Source of the DNA: Gammaproteobacteria bacterium | GTDB taxonomy: Bacteria; Pseudomonadota; Gammaproteobacteria; Pseudomonadales; Azotimanducaceae | Length of the DNA: 45,205 bases | Reading direction: 5' to 3' | NCBI GenBank assembly: GCA_026707905.1 | Contig: JAPOVY010000015.1 | Span: forward strand, 1-45,205 | Shown: in pieces, positions 1 through 11,251 of the stretch | Numbering within the stretch: position 1 is the first letter of the stretch | How the letters are laid out: every line of letters begins with the position of its first letter | Position numbers and translations under genes: made by a program | The notes under the pieces: model-generated | What the model was told of the DNA's origin: nothing | The model's input: the letters and a program-made list of their open reading frames with translations, nothing else | Databases searched by the model: none

Positions 1-1
1 G

Positions 2-640
2 CCTAGATGGCGAGGCTCTTCTCCTATCGAACACGCAATCCTGCACGGCGACGAGCAAACGGGCGTATCCATCATGCAGATCACGTCTCGCCTCGACGCC
101 GGACCGGTGTTCCAACAAACCCCTGCACAACTGACTGCCGAGAGTACAACAACGTCTGTAACCGAAGAACTCGCCCGTCTAGGAGGCGTAGAAATCGTCA
201 AGGTTCTCAATGCGCTTGATGAAGGTACACTTGAAGCACCACGGCCTCAAATTGAGGCACACGCCACGTACGCACCACGGTTGAGCAATGAAGCGGCGCA
301 GATCAATTGGCAAGCAAGCGCTACTCAGGTAGCGCGCCACGTACGCGCATTTCATGGCCGCGGCATGGCTTTCACCACACTAACTCAAGCTGAACGAAAT
401 GTGCGTATCCGACTCCTCGAAGCCCAAGTCGCCGAAGGCGTGGGTTCTCCAGGTGAAGTCTTATCTACTAACCCAGATCCCATCATCGCGTGTGGTCAGG
501 GCGCATTAGCATTGAAGACCATTCAACTTAACGTCGGTAAAGGTCGACCGATGTCAGGTACTGACGCCGTGAACGGTTTCGCAGAATTTTGGCAAATTGG
601 ATCGTGTTTCGAGAATCCTGAAGTGTTCGAAAATGCGTAA
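2..640 (+). CDS. fmt: Methionyl-tRNA formyltransferase, 5'-truncated by window edge
   Basis: The reading frame is open from base 2 and gives 212 residues, the C-terminal two thirds of an enzyme usually near 315 residues. Fmt transfers a formyl group from 10-formyltetrahydrofolate to the methionine on initiator tRNA in the cytoplasm. The visible start, PRWRGSSPIEHAIL followed by GDEQTGVSIMQI and LDAGPVF, matches the substrate-binding part of Fmt just after the catalytic HPSLLP segment, which lies outside the window. The region from about residue 110 is the C-terminal tRNA-binding domain (INWQASATQVARHVRAF). The stop overlaps the start of rsmB, the usual fmt-rsmB arrangement. An internal ATG at 74 is not the real start because homology continues upstream of it. 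Confidence 0.95.
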   Translation, partial: PRWRGSSPIEHAILHGDEQTGVSIMQITSRLDAGPVFQQTPAQLTAESTTTSVTEELARLGGVEIVKVLNALDEGTLEAPRPQIEAHATYAPRLSNEAAQINWQASATQVARHVRAFHGRGMAFTTLTQAERNVRIRLLEAQVAEGVGSPGEVLSTNPDPIIACGQGALALKTIQLNVGKGRPMSGTDAVNGFAEFWQIGSCFENPEVFENA

Positions 641-1919
641 CGACGACATACGCCTCGCTGCCCGACTCTTAATACGCGTATTTAGGGGTGAATCACTAGA
701 AGCGGCGCTGGATGTTGCAGGAGCCACGCTGGTTTCAGCTCGCATTCGCGCGTGGGTTTATGGGGTTTGCCGCCACTACTTTTCGGTTTCTGAGCAACTT
801 GCTGCGCTTTGCCGAACACCTCTAACAAAACTTGATCGGGAAGTGCTCGCCGTCCTCTTAATCGGTGTTTATCAACTCACCCATTCAAATGCCAAGCCCT
901 ATGCCGTCGTTTCCGAATCCGTAGAAGCCATTAAGCGGATGCACAAGCAATCCGCTGCGTTTCTCGTCAACGCCGTCCTGCGAAAAGTCGAGCGGGACTT
1001 CAAACCTGCGTCCCTGAGCGGAAAACATGAACTTCCTGACTGGCTCATCGAAAAACTACGGGACGCCTACGGCGAGAAGTTCATCCGCAGTCACTTGGCA
1101 TGCCTCAATAGCCGAATGCCGCAGTGTTTGCGAGTGAATCAGCACAAAATCTCGCCACATAGCTTTCACGCTGCATTGCGATCGCAGAATATCGGCTACA
1201 CCCTTCTGCGTCAGGACACCACGGTACGGCTCTGCAACCCTCAGCCTTCACACTCGATACCGGGATACTCCGAGGGTTGGTTCACTGTTCAGGACGCAAG
1301 CGCGCAGTTGCCCGTTCGCGAACTCGACTTACAGCCAAAGTTGCGGGTTCTGGATGCCTGTGCCGCACCAGGTAACAAGGCGTTTCAACTTTTAGAACAC
1401 GACGTGGAGCTAATCGCACTCGACATCAATCCCACGCGAAGTGCATGGTGTGAAACGGAGAGTAAGAGACTTGGATTGCCGTTGTCGATTACGGAAGGCG
1501 ACGCAACCAATAAAGGATGGTGGGACGGTTGTCCATTTGACCGCATCTTGCTAGACGCACCGTGTTCGGCGACTGGCACGATTGGTCGGCACCCGGATGT
1601 CAAAATTCACCGAAAACCTGAGCAATTGTCTGCGTTAAAGGACCGCCAAGTCCAGCTTTTGAGTAATCTATGGGACGTACTTGCGCCGGACGGTGTATTG
1701 GTCTATGCAACGTGCTCACTGTTACCGGAAGAAAACGATGCTGTTATCGTCCATTTGGCTGAAACACATGATGACGTTCGATCGGAAACGCTTAGTGTTC
1801 GTCCCTCGGATCGTCCGTTGATTGTGCCGCAGGAGTTCGGCATTCAGCTCTTCCCAGATCCTGATTGGGGAGACGGGTTCTATCTGGCCAAGTTGCGTAA
1901 GGTGAAACCTGTCACATGA
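633..1919 (+). CDS. rsmB: 16S rRNA (cytosine-967-C5)-methyltransferase
   Basis: The 428-residue protein has an N-terminal NusB-like RNA-binding domain (about 1-150) and a C-terminal Rossmann methyltransferase domain. The SAM-binding stretch LDACAAPGNKA is near residue 238, DAPCSATGTIGRHPD near 307, and the catalytic cysteine lies in YATCS near 358-362. Together these are diagnostic of the RsmB/Sun family, which methylates C967 of 16S rRNA with S-adenosylmethionine. I chose the ATG at 633 because it overlaps the fmt stop by 8 bases and begins the NusB-like homology (MRNDDIRLAARLL). The open frame extends to 597 but those residues are not family-like. Its stop overlaps the trkA start (ATGA), suggesting translational coupling through fmt-rsmB-trkA-trkH-plsC. 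Confidence 0.95.
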   Translation: MRNDDIRLAARLLIRVFRGESLEAALDVAGATLVSARIRAWVYGVCRHYFSVSEQLAALCRTPLTKLDREVLAVLLIGVYQLTHSNAKPYAVVSESVEAIKRMHKQSAAFLVNAVLRKVERDFKPASLSGKHELPDWLIEKLRDAYGEKFIRSHLACLNSRMPQCLRVNQHKISPHSFHAALRSQNIGYTLLRQDTTVRLCNPQPSHSIPGYSEGWFTVQDASAQLPVRELDLQPKLRVLDACAAPGNKAFQLLEHDVELIALDINPTRSAWCETESKRLGLPLSITEGDATNKGWWDGCPFDRILLDAPCSATGTIGRHPDVKIHRKPEQLSALKDRQVQLLSNLWDVLAPDGVLVYATCSLLPEENDAVIVHLAETHDDVRSETLSVRPSDRPLIVPQEFGIQLFPDPDWGDGFYLAKLRKVKPVT

Positions 1920-3349
1920 ATGTTCTGATCCTTGGTGCGGGGCAAGTTGGACGAACCGTTCTACAGTCGTTGGCCGCAGACATCAACATGAACGTAACGG
2001 TTGTCGACACCGATCAGCGTGCGCTTGCAGAAGTTCGAGCCATGCACTCTTGCAGTACGGTAGCAGGTCACGCCTCGGATCCAGACGTGCTCAGGGAAGC
2101 CGGAATCGAAGATTGCGACGCGATCGTAGCGGTCACGGCAAGTGATGAGGTAAACCTTGTTGCCTGCCAGGTTGCGCTTACGCTGCACGATACGCCGATG
2201 CGGATCGCACGTATTCGCAATCTCGCCTATCTTGGCGAGGACCACGCCGATCTATTTTCCGTGGACGGCATTCCCGTTGACGAGCCGATCAGCCCTGAGT
2301 TGACCGTCGTCAACCACTTGAAGAATCTCGTCGAATACCAAGGTGCTGTCTACATTGCGGAATTCGCCGATGCTAAGGCCGTAATGACCTGTACCCGAAT
2401 GTTGCAGGAAAGTAACTTAATCGGCTTGAGACCAAGCGAGTTCGCGTCCGCGAGCGGCCATCGAGCCCACCTTGTCGGACTGTTGCGGGACAACAAGATC
2501 GTGCATCCTCTTAGTGATGCGAGGATAGCAACAGGCGATCTTGCCTTTATTCTCGGTCGAAAACACGCCATGCAGGAGTTGTCCCGGGATCAAAGCGGCA
2601 TCATCAAACCCTATCGACAGGTGGTTATTGGCGGTGGTGGACACATCGGCATGCGTCTCGCGAAAGATGTGCACGAACTTTCGCCGCGACGCAACATCAA
2701 GATCATCGAAGCAGATTCTGAACGAGCCGAACAGTTAGCCGGTGAACTAGCGTCGTCGATGGACTTAACGGTATTGAGTGGAGATGCTTCGAGCGAAGAT
2801 TTCCTGCGAGCGAACGACGTCAACGACTCGGATCTTTACTGTGCTGTGACCAACGACGACTTGGTCAACGTCGTTTCGTCCTTAACCGCGAAACGGTTGA
2901 ACGTCAGGACAGTCTTCACGCTCGTTCAGCACGTTCACTACCTGGAATCTCTTGTACAAGCCGGTATTGAAATCCCAATTTCACCGCAGCAAACCACCGC
3001 AAACATCATTCAGCGCCTCTTCCGCGAAGAGACCTTGTCGGTGTTTCGCCACTTAGCGCTCTTCAACCTTGACTTATTTGAACTACAGGTACTAGGCAAC
3101 AAAGAAACAAGCCGCGTCGTCGGAAAACAACCAACGCAAATGAGATTACCGAAGGGAACCCATCTCCTTTGCTTAGTCCGTGGCATAGATGCCGAAAATA
3201 ACTCTTCGCCGTTAGAAATCCTCCCGCTTCATGCCCATCCCGATATTGGCATAGAGGAAGGCGATCGCGCTATCTTCCTTTCGGAGAGCAGCGCCGCGAC
3301 GACGAAGGTCGAACAACTGTTTCGAGCTAAGGCTTTCAAGCTCTTCTAA
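1916..3349 (+). CDS. trkA: Trk potassium uptake system NAD-binding protein TrkA
   Basis: The 477-residue cytoplasmic protein has two tandem RCK units. The first Rossmann fold opens with LILGAGQVGRTVLQSL (residues 4-19) and the second with VIGGGGHIGMRLAKD near 236. Each is followed by a TrkA-C regulatory domain (about 140-220 and 370-470). TrkA binds NAD(H) or nucleotides and gates the TrkH potassium channel in the inner membrane. Length and double-domain organisation equal the gammaproteobacterial family (about 458 residues in E. coli). The start ATG overlaps the rsmB stop and its own stop TAA shares one base with the trkH ATG, so the genes are probably co-translated. Confidence 0.96.
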   Translation: MNVLILGAGQVGRTVLQSLAADINMNVTVVDTDQRALAEVRAMHSCSTVAGHASDPDVLREAGIEDCDAIVAVTASDEVNLVACQVALTLHDTPMRIARIRNLAYLGEDHADLFSVDGIPVDEPISPELTVVNHLKNLVEYQGAVYIAEFADAKAVMTCTRMLQESNLIGLRPSEFASASGHRAHLVGLLRDNKIVHPLSDARIATGDLAFILGRKHAMQELSRDQSGIIKPYRQVVIGGGGHIGMRLAKDVHELSPRRNIKIIEADSERAEQLAGELASSMDLTVLSGDASSEDFLRANDVNDSDLYCAVTNDDLVNVVSSLTAKRLNVRTVFTLVQHVHYLESLVQAGIEIPISPQQTTANIIQRLFREETLSVFRHLALFNLDLFELQVLGNKETSRVVGKQPTQMRLPKGTHLLCLVRGIDAENNSSPLEILPLHAHPDIGIEEGDRAIFLSESSAATTKVEQLFRAKAFKLF

Positions 3350-4803
3350 TGAATTACGCGGCCGTTGGCAGCGTGTTAGCCGTACTGGTGATGATCATCG
3401 GCGGACCTTTGTTAGCGAGTGCCGCCGTCGGTTTCATCTACGGCGAGCAGGTCGCTGCGGTATTCACCGGTCTGGGACTACTCTTCATCCTCGGTGGTGG
3501 CGTCATTCACCTGCTACTTGCCCGATTTGATCGGACAGTACGTGTACGTGAAGGCTTTTTTATAACGACCCTGACCTATTTCGTGTTAGGTCTGCTGTGC
3601 ACATTGCCGTTCATGTTCAGCTCGGTCGAGGTTGCATCGAGTTTTACCGATGCTGCTTTCGAATCGTTCTCGGGCTTGACAACGACCGGAGCGACGGTGT
3701 TGACCGGTCTTGAGGAACTCCCCCGCTCATTTCTGTTCTATCGCGCTTCACTTCAGTGGATAGGAGGCATGGGCATCATCGTTCTGGCTGTGGCGATTCT
3801 CCCAATGCTGGGAATCGGTGGCATGCAGCTTTTTCGCGCGGAAGCACCAGGCACGATCACAGATACAAGCCTCAAGCCGCGAATCGCAGAAGCAGCGAAG
3901 TCGTTGTGGATTCTCTATCTTGCGCTGACCATTGCCTGCGCTCTAGCCTATTGGGTTGCGGGCATGTCCCTATTCGATGCGATATGCCACTCTTTCACGA
4001 CGGTCGCCATCGGCGGATTCTCGAATTACGACGCAAGCATTGGCTACTTCGACGAACCCATGATCGAAACCGTCGCGAATTTGTTCATGTTAATGGCAGG
4101 TCTCAATTTCTCGTTGCACTACCGCGCGATCATCGTAAAAACAGACATTCGTGAGTACTTCCGCGATCCCGAAGCACGCACTTACGCAATCTTCCTCCTG
4201 GCCATCACCGTACTCATCACATCGCGACTCGCAATGGCTGAGGACATGACTGGGAGTGGGTTCCGTGACGCGCTCTTTCAGGCAGTTTCGTTTGCGACCA
4301 CGACGGGTTACACCACCACATCTGTTGACAGCTGGCCGTTGCTTTGCCCGGTGGTTCTCGTACTCGCGTCATTTGTCGGTGGCTGTGTCGGTTCGACGGC
4401 TGGTGGGGTGAAGATCTACCGCGTACTTGTCGTCATGCAGCAAGGTGTTCGCGAAATCCGGCGTTTGATACTTCCAGACGGCGTATTTACCGTAAAGTTA
4501 GGCACTGAGGTCGTTGACGACCGAGTCATAGAAGCCGTTTGGGGTTTCGTGACGATGTACGGACTCCTCTTCGTTTTCTTTCTGACTTGCGTCTTGATGG
4601 TTTCGGATCTGGACATCAAGAGCGCTTTCTCAGCGGTAGCCGCCTGTTTAAACAATCTTGGACCCGGTCTAGGTGAAGTCGCCCATCATTACGCTTCCTT
4701 GAACGCACCTACGAAATGGCTGCTGATCTTTGCGATGGTATTAGGGCGGCTTGAGATATTTACTTTGCTTGTACTACTAGCACCAAGGTATTGGTATCGA
4801 TGA
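3349..4803 (+). CDS. trkH: Trk potassium uptake transporter, membrane subunit TrkH
   Basis: This 484-residue polytopic inner-membrane protein is the potassium-conducting partner of TrkA. Hydrophobic helices cover most of its length. The repeated P-loop selectivity segments are visible: SFSGLTTTGATVL near residue 105, SFTTVAIGGFSNYD near 215, SFATTTGYTTT near 315 and a fourth with LNNLGPGLGEV near 430. GGCVGSTAGGVK near 345 is a conserved TrkH/KtrB signature. Length matches the E. coli protein (483). It sits between trkA and the acyltransferase gene; the next start codon overlaps its TGA, continuing the coupled operon. Confidence 0.96.
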   Translation: MNYAAVGSVLAVLVMIIGGPLLASAAVGFIYGEQVAAVFTGLGLLFILGGGVIHLLLARFDRTVRVREGFFITTLTYFVLGLLCTLPFMFSSVEVASSFTDAAFESFSGLTTTGATVLTGLEELPRSFLFYRASLQWIGGMGIIVLAVAILPMLGIGGMQLFRAEAPGTITDTSLKPRIAEAAKSLWILYLALTIACALAYWVAGMSLFDAICHSFTTVAIGGFSNYDASIGYFDEPMIETVANLFMLMAGLNFSLHYRAIIVKTDIREYFRDPEARTYAIFLLAITVLITSRLAMAEDMTGSGFRDALFQAVSFATTTGYTTTSVDSWPLLCPVVLVLASFVGGCVGSTAGGVKIYRVLVVMQQGVREIRRLILPDGVFTVKLGTEVVDDRVIEAVWGFVTMYGLLFVFFLTCVLMVSDLDIKSAFSAVAACLNNLGPGLGEVAHHYASLNAPTKWLLIFAMVLGRLEIFTLLVLLAPRYWYR

Positions 4804-5543
4804 TGCGAACACAACCCGTTCTTTGGGTTCGTTCACTGCTGTTCTATTTGGGCTATGCGCTTTCGACTGCGTTATGGGGAACGTCGCTCACTGTTATCGC
4901 TCAGTTTATCCCTAAACGGTCGCGTTTCAGAGCCGTTATTGTCCCGTGGGTCAATTTCGTTCTGTGGTGGTTAAAACTGACCTGTGGCATCCGCGTTGAA
5001 GTTAGTGGCAAAGAACACCTTGGTCTCGAGCCTGGGATCGTGCTTATGAAACATTCAAGTACTTGGGACGCCCTCTACTCTCAGCTGCTCGTGTGCCCTC
5101 AAACCACGGTCATCAAGCGAAAACTCCTGTGGATCCCTTGTTTCGGCTGGGCATTTTGGGTGACAAATCCCATCGCAATCGATCGCGAACAACGCATGTC
5201 TGCCCTACGATACATCGTCGGTGAAGGCAGAAAGCGATTAGCATCAGGATTCTGGATTACGTTGTTCCCAGAGGGAACACGAATGCCTTCTGGACAGGTC
5301 GGTCGATTTCAGCGAGGAGGGGCAATGTTGGCAGCACAGAGCGGCGTACCGACTTACTTCGTCGCTCATAATGGCGGGAATTTCTGGCGTTACAAGGGAT
5401 TCATTAAGCAACCAGGTGTGGTGCAAGTGCGAATCTCACCACCGCAGGTCGTTGGCGAACGCACGTCGCAAGAATTCAACAACTATGCCGAAGCATGGAT
5501 GCGAGAACAGATGACTGAACTAAATGAATCTGTAGCCACCTAG
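4800..5543 (+). CDS. 1-acyl-sn-glycerol-3-phosphate acyltransferase (PlsC/LptA family)
   Basis: The 247-residue protein has an N-terminal membrane helix (LLFYLGYALSTALWGTSLTVIA) and a PlsC acyltransferase domain. The catalytic HX4D motif is HSSTWD starting near residue 85 and the phosphate-binding FPEGTR is near 156. The enzyme acylates lysophosphatidic acid to phosphatidic acid at the inner face of the membrane. I chose ATG 4800 because it overlaps the trkH TGA as ATGA; ATG 4803 and an upstream TTG at 4791 are alternatives. A PlsC-type gene lies near gyrB in Pseudomonas too, so the neighbourhood is conventional. The exact acyl donor cannot be told from sequence. Confidence 0.88.
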   Translation: MMRTQPVLWVRSLLFYLGYALSTALWGTSLTVIAQFIPKRSRFRAVIVPWVNFVLWWLKLTCGIRVEVSGKEHLGLEPGIVLMKHSSTWDALYSQLLVCPQTTVIKRKLLWIPCFGWAFWVTNPIAIDREQRMSALRYIVGEGRKRLASGFWITLFPEGTRMPSGQVGRFQRGGAMLAAQSGVPTYFVAHNGGNFWRYKGFIKQPGVVQVRISPPQVVGERTSQEFNNYAEAWMREQMTELNESVAT

Positions 5544-5561
5544 ACAATTAACGAGAGATTT

Positions 5562-5581
5562 GCGTATAAATACGCCGTTTT
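5562..5581 (+). terminator. Possible weak terminator after the acyltransferase gene
   Basis: GCGTAT-AA-ATACGC forms a 6-bp hairpin (5562-5575) followed by CGTTTT, 19 bases after the stop of the plus-strand gene and before the convergent minus-strand gene. The loop is only two bases and the T-run is short, so the call is tentative. Confidence 0.35.
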
Positions 5582-5696
5582 CACATAAAAAGTTAATAAA
5601 GTCAATGGAAATAAGACGTAAAGGGATTAAATTCTGAGTCTTTAGTACGAATTTATTACTATGCGCCAAGCCGAATAAAGGACTATTCGCACCTTC

Positions 5697-6392
5697 TTAC
5701 TGACCGGGAACCGAGAATAGCGTACCAGTCATGCTCATGTGGTTATAATATTTATGCATCTCGTCGTGGTAACGACATGTAAACTGGCGGACATGGTTCA
5801 CGTTACTATGCCAACACTCGATGCCTAGTTTCTTCGAATCAAATTTCTCGCGGTAGTCCGCAACAACGAACGCGACCAATGATTGTTGGTTATCCGGCAC
5901 CTCACTCATCATTTGATTGAAAATATTGCGGTATTGCGGCCGGGTCGTGCCTTGAGACGCTACACCTAACCAACCAAGCGCTTTAAGGTTGCTCTTCTCT
6001 TGACCTCCTAGGCCGTGCAGGAACAAGAAGCCAACACGCGCTTGAGCATCTTTAAAACCCAGTTTTGCTAGCTGGAGCAGCTCTGGAAAAGCCTCCTCGT
6101 ACTTGCCAATCTTGAAGTTTCGCGAAGCGCTTGCCTTTTGACGATAAATTTGCTCCATCTCGAGGAAGTCCATACTAGCAGGATCGATTCGCTCCCCTTC
6201 GACGACTATTTCTTCCATCGCCTGAGAACGGAATTCGCTTGCGCGTTCTTGCAACGATGTTTCCTGCTCATTTGCGCTGTCGGCTAAAACGGGAGATGTC
6301 CATGCGACCACACTCATTAAAGACCATTGAGCGATCCGCCGCACTGCTTTTGAGGTAACTTCTGAGATATCTTTGTTTTCTTGAGTGCGCAC
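5697..6392 (-). CDS. Secreted Sel1-like repeat protein (orphan)
   Basis: The 231-residue protein starts at GTG and has a probable signal peptide or anchor after a charged N-terminus (RRIAQWSLMSVVAWTSPVLADS, residues 18-39). Its central part, YEEAFPELLQLAKLGFKDAQARVGFLFLHGLGG followed by KALGWLGVAS, is a Sel1/TPR-like helical repeat region, a fold generally used for protein-protein contacts. The C-terminal third holds two cysteines (IECWHS and FTCRYH) about 14 residues apart. EEIVVEGER near residue 60 echoes the post-signal motif seen in some TonB-dependent receptors, but there is no barrel. It is clearly paralogous to the protein at 18406-18996. No function can be assigned. It stands between the fmt-plsC operon and gyrB and reads with gyrB. 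Confidence 0.75.
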   Translation of the reverse strand: MRTQENKDISEVTSKAVRRIAQWSLMSVVAWTSPVLADSANEQETSLQERASEFRSQAMEEIVVEGERIDPASMDFLEMEQIYRQKASASRNFKIGKYEEAFPELLQLAKLGFKDAQARVGFLFLHGLGGQEKSNLKALGWLGVASQGTTRPQYRNIFNQMMSEVPDNQQSLVAFVVADYREKFDSKKLGIECWHSNVNHVRQFTCRYHDEMHKYYNHMSMTGTLFSVPGQ

Positions 6393-6586
6393 GGGCAGTA
6401 GCTAAATCTATTTCGTCTCTTGTCTTACGCCATCCACGGAAACGGACTTAATGCGTTCGTAAACGTTTTAGAAAGTTAGCTTATCTTACCCATGAAACGT
6501 CCAATTTGCCACCGCTACGAAGCAGATTCCGCACTGCCAAGTCAGACCGCTCGTGGCGGGCGTGAAAAGCGCTTAAACCAGATCTC

Positions 6587-7408
6587 CTAGTGAGTCTCGC
6601 CACTATCGACGCTGCCACGCTCCGGCTGAATCCATACCTTGAGAAGCGAACGTTCACCACTCTCAAGCTCGATGCCTCCTTGTGTCAAGGTCTCCGAGTC
6701 AAGCGTAAGCGTCCAAGTGGCACATGTGTCGTCAGCAAACGCATCGCTTTCCATAAGTCTGAGTTTAAGATCGTCATTTAGGTAAACGAGTAGGGAACCT
6801 GGGGTTTTCATTGATATCAAGTTGGTCAGTTGAGCTTTTTGAGCCACAAGGACCTTCTTCCGTGCGTCGAGCGGCGCAAGTTGCTCCCTCTGCACATTTA
6901 GAAATTCGCGCTCTTCTTCTGTCAATGGGATGCTGTTCTCAAGTCGCTTTACAGACCTATCGATTTCAGATCGTTCCCGATTCAATGCACGCCGCTCTTC
7001 AACCGGTAATTCAGGCTGTTTCTCTCGTACTTGCTGAATCTCCTGTTGTCGCGCGTAAAGCGCGTCCAACTCTTGTCGCTCTTCGTCAGAAAGGGGAACC
7101 GTACTGTGTTCACGCGGCAGCAAATGCTCTATCCGTTCGTTAAATGCATCTAATCGAAACGAGACGCTGTCAAGTTCGATGCGGACCGCCTCGAGTTCAT
7201 CTTCGACTTCTGGATCACGACGAGAAGCTGTTCCATAGTACTCAGGTTGGCTCCACTCGTCGCCGCACGAGGACATCCCGCCCAAAACTTGCAGCGTCAT
7301 GCGGTACGCGTGCTCATTACTCAATGGGCTAGGCTCGGAAGCTAACAAGTAAGGACAGACAAAGCAGATGGCCAGGGAAAAGGCAGCGTGCAATGCCGCT
7401 TTATTCAA
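6587..7408 (-). CDS. Exported coiled-coil protein of unknown function
   Basis: The 273-residue protein begins at TTG with a signal peptide (ALHAAFSLAICFVCPYLLAS, residues 4-23). Residues about 65-195 are rich in E, R, Q and L in heptad-like spacing, strongly suggesting long coiled coils. Two related segments, VPLSDEERQELDALYARQQ and IPLTEEEREFLNVQREQL, look like an internal repeat. The C-terminal part has beta-like sequence and one cysteine (DDTCATWTL) that could pair with SSCGDE near residue 47. It would act in the periplasm or envelope. It lies downstream of gyrB on the same strand, separated by 162 bases that contain a parS site. I do not recognise the family. Confidence 0.72.
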   Translation of the reverse strand: MNKAALHAAFSLAICFVCPYLLASEPSPLSNEHAYRMTLQVLGGMSSCGDEWSQPEYYGTASRRDPEVEDELEAVRIELDSVSFRLDAFNERIEHLLPREHSTVPLSDEERQELDALYARQQEIQQVREKQPELPVEERRALNRERSEIDRSVKRLENSIPLTEEEREFLNVQREQLAPLDARKKVLVAQKAQLTNLISMKTPGSLLVYLNDDLKLRLMESDAFADDTCATWTLTLDSETLTQGGIELESGERSLLKVWIQPERGSVDSGETH

Positions 7409-7513
7409 GCGCTTTCCTCATACCTATTTCCCACTGATTCCTCTACTTGCTCGACGCGAGTTTCATTATCATCAGTGTCCCGCGCAGCCAGCAATGGACT
7501 GGGTTCTGACAGA

Positions 7514-7529
7514 TGTTTCACGTGAAACA
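7514..7529. promoter_or_regulatory. parS: parS centromere-like site, perfect consensus
   Basis: TGTTTCACGTGAAACA is a perfect match to the 16-base palindrome bound by chromosomal ParB. It lies in the gap immediately downstream of gyrB, about 14.7 kb from parB. ParB loaded here would spread along DNA and interact with ParA to segregate the origin region. Confidence 0.95.
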
Positions 7530-7570
7530 CTCTCATATCGGAGCAACGATTCCGTGCGAGTTATTCTCTT

Positions 7571-10104
<2,534 letters not shown>

Positions 10105-10119
10105 TTGATTCTTGGCCGA

Positions 10120-10135
10120 GGTTTCACGTGAAACA
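10120..10135. promoter_or_regulatory. parS: parS site upstream of gyrB
   Basis: GGTTTCACGTGAAACA matches the 16-base ParB-binding palindrome at 15 of 16 positions, keeping the core GTTTCACGTGAAAC intact. It lies between recF and gyrB, so the two sites in this window bracket gyrB. Confidence 0.92.
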
Positions 10136-10165
10136 TAGATTGGTCAATGATGCGCAGCTTTTTGA

Positions 10166-11251
10166 CTACAGCACGTTTCCCTGGTTCAGTTCAAAGCGCT
10201 CTACACGTTCCGCCCAACCTTGAGGCAACAGTTCGGCGCTAACAGCAGAACCGAGCACTTGGGATCCCAATCCGGTCATATGGGAGAGAAATCGATCGCA
10301 ATGCACATCATCCCACTCCGAACCAAGATCGTCCACTAAAAGCAAAGAGCGATATCCGCGCGTTCTCAGGTACTGAGCCTGTCCCAATTTGAAGGCTGCG
10401 GCTAATGCGCGTGCCTGACCTTGAGAAACGAGAGCCGCGGCGCTTGGCAATGCTTTGCGCTGTCTGCCGTCCACACTAATTCGAACGTGAACGTCAGCCC
10501 GGTGTGGCCCTGAATTTGTCATGCGTAATTTTACATCTCTGGGCCGTTGTTTTCGCAGATCTTCCGCAAATTCCTCACCCCGGAAACCCGGAAAAAACCG
10601 TAGTGAAACATCAAGTTCCGGACATAGCTGCGACATACAAGACATGACTTCCTCGCTCATGTTGTCAAAACACCGATGCCGCAGTAACGTAATGGCTTCA
10701 GCGCTCGCAACTAGCTCGAAATCCCATGCGTCGAGTTGCGAGCCCTGCCGCGTGCGTAGCGCAGCATTACGTTGCCTCAAAACATGTCGGAAATGTGCCA
10801 TCGTGCGAAGGGTATCGGAATCCTCATAAAGTACACCAAGGTCCAACCATTTACGTCGCTCAACCGGCGCGCCGAAGATAAGTTCTGCCAAGTCTGGCAG
10901 AAAGGTTTGAATGGGAACTAAGGAGACAATCTCAGAAATCCGCTGAACACGCCGCCGATCGCGTTGCAGTTCGAGGGGGTTTCCACGAGACTTGGTGAAA
11001 TCCAAGCGAAATGACGTCTGATCGACTGTGAAACGCCCGCGGACGGCCATATCGTCGGATGCGTGCGAAATCTGGCTCTCCAACCCTCCTCGTCGAAAGG
11101 ACTTTCCGCGAACAAGAAGGTGGACCGCTTCAAGCAATGACGTTTTACCAGCACCGTTCGGACCCGTAAAGAGATTAATCCCTGGGGCTAACTCCAGCGA
11201 GACGTTTTCGATGTTGCGTAGATGATCGACTTCCAGCCGATCGAGATTCAT
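10166..11251 (-). CDS. recF: DNA replication and repair protein RecF
   Basis: The 361-residue SMC/ABC-type ATPase helps load RecA at gaps. Walker A is GPNGAGKTS (30-38), the ABC-like signature is LVSQGQARALAAAFKLGQA in the last third, and Walker B is LLLVDDLGSEWD. Length equals the family norm (357 in E. coli). The N-terminal LDRLEVDHLRNIENVSL is typical. Its ATG overlaps the dnaN stop by four bases (ATGA), so it is translated with dnaN. The gene order dnaA-dnaN-recF-gyrB is the ancestral bacterial origin arrangement. Confidence 0.96.
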   Translation of the reverse strand: MNLDRLEVDHLRNIENVSLELAPGINLFTGPNGAGKTSLLEAVHLLVRGKSFRRGGLESQISHASDDMAVRGRFTVDQTSFRLDFTKSRGNPLELQRDRRRVQRISEIVSLVPIQTFLPDLAELIFGAPVERRKWLDLGVLYEDSDTLRTMAHFRHVLRQRNAALRTRQGSQLDAWDFELVASAEAITLLRHRCFDNMSEEVMSCMSQLCPELDVSLRFFPGFRGEEFAEDLRKQRPRDVKLRMTNSGPHRADVHVRISVDGRQRKALPSAAALVSQGQARALAAAFKLGQAQYLRTRGYRSLLLVDDLGSEWDDVHCDRFLSHMTGLGSQVLGSAVSAELLPQGWAERVERFELNQGNVL

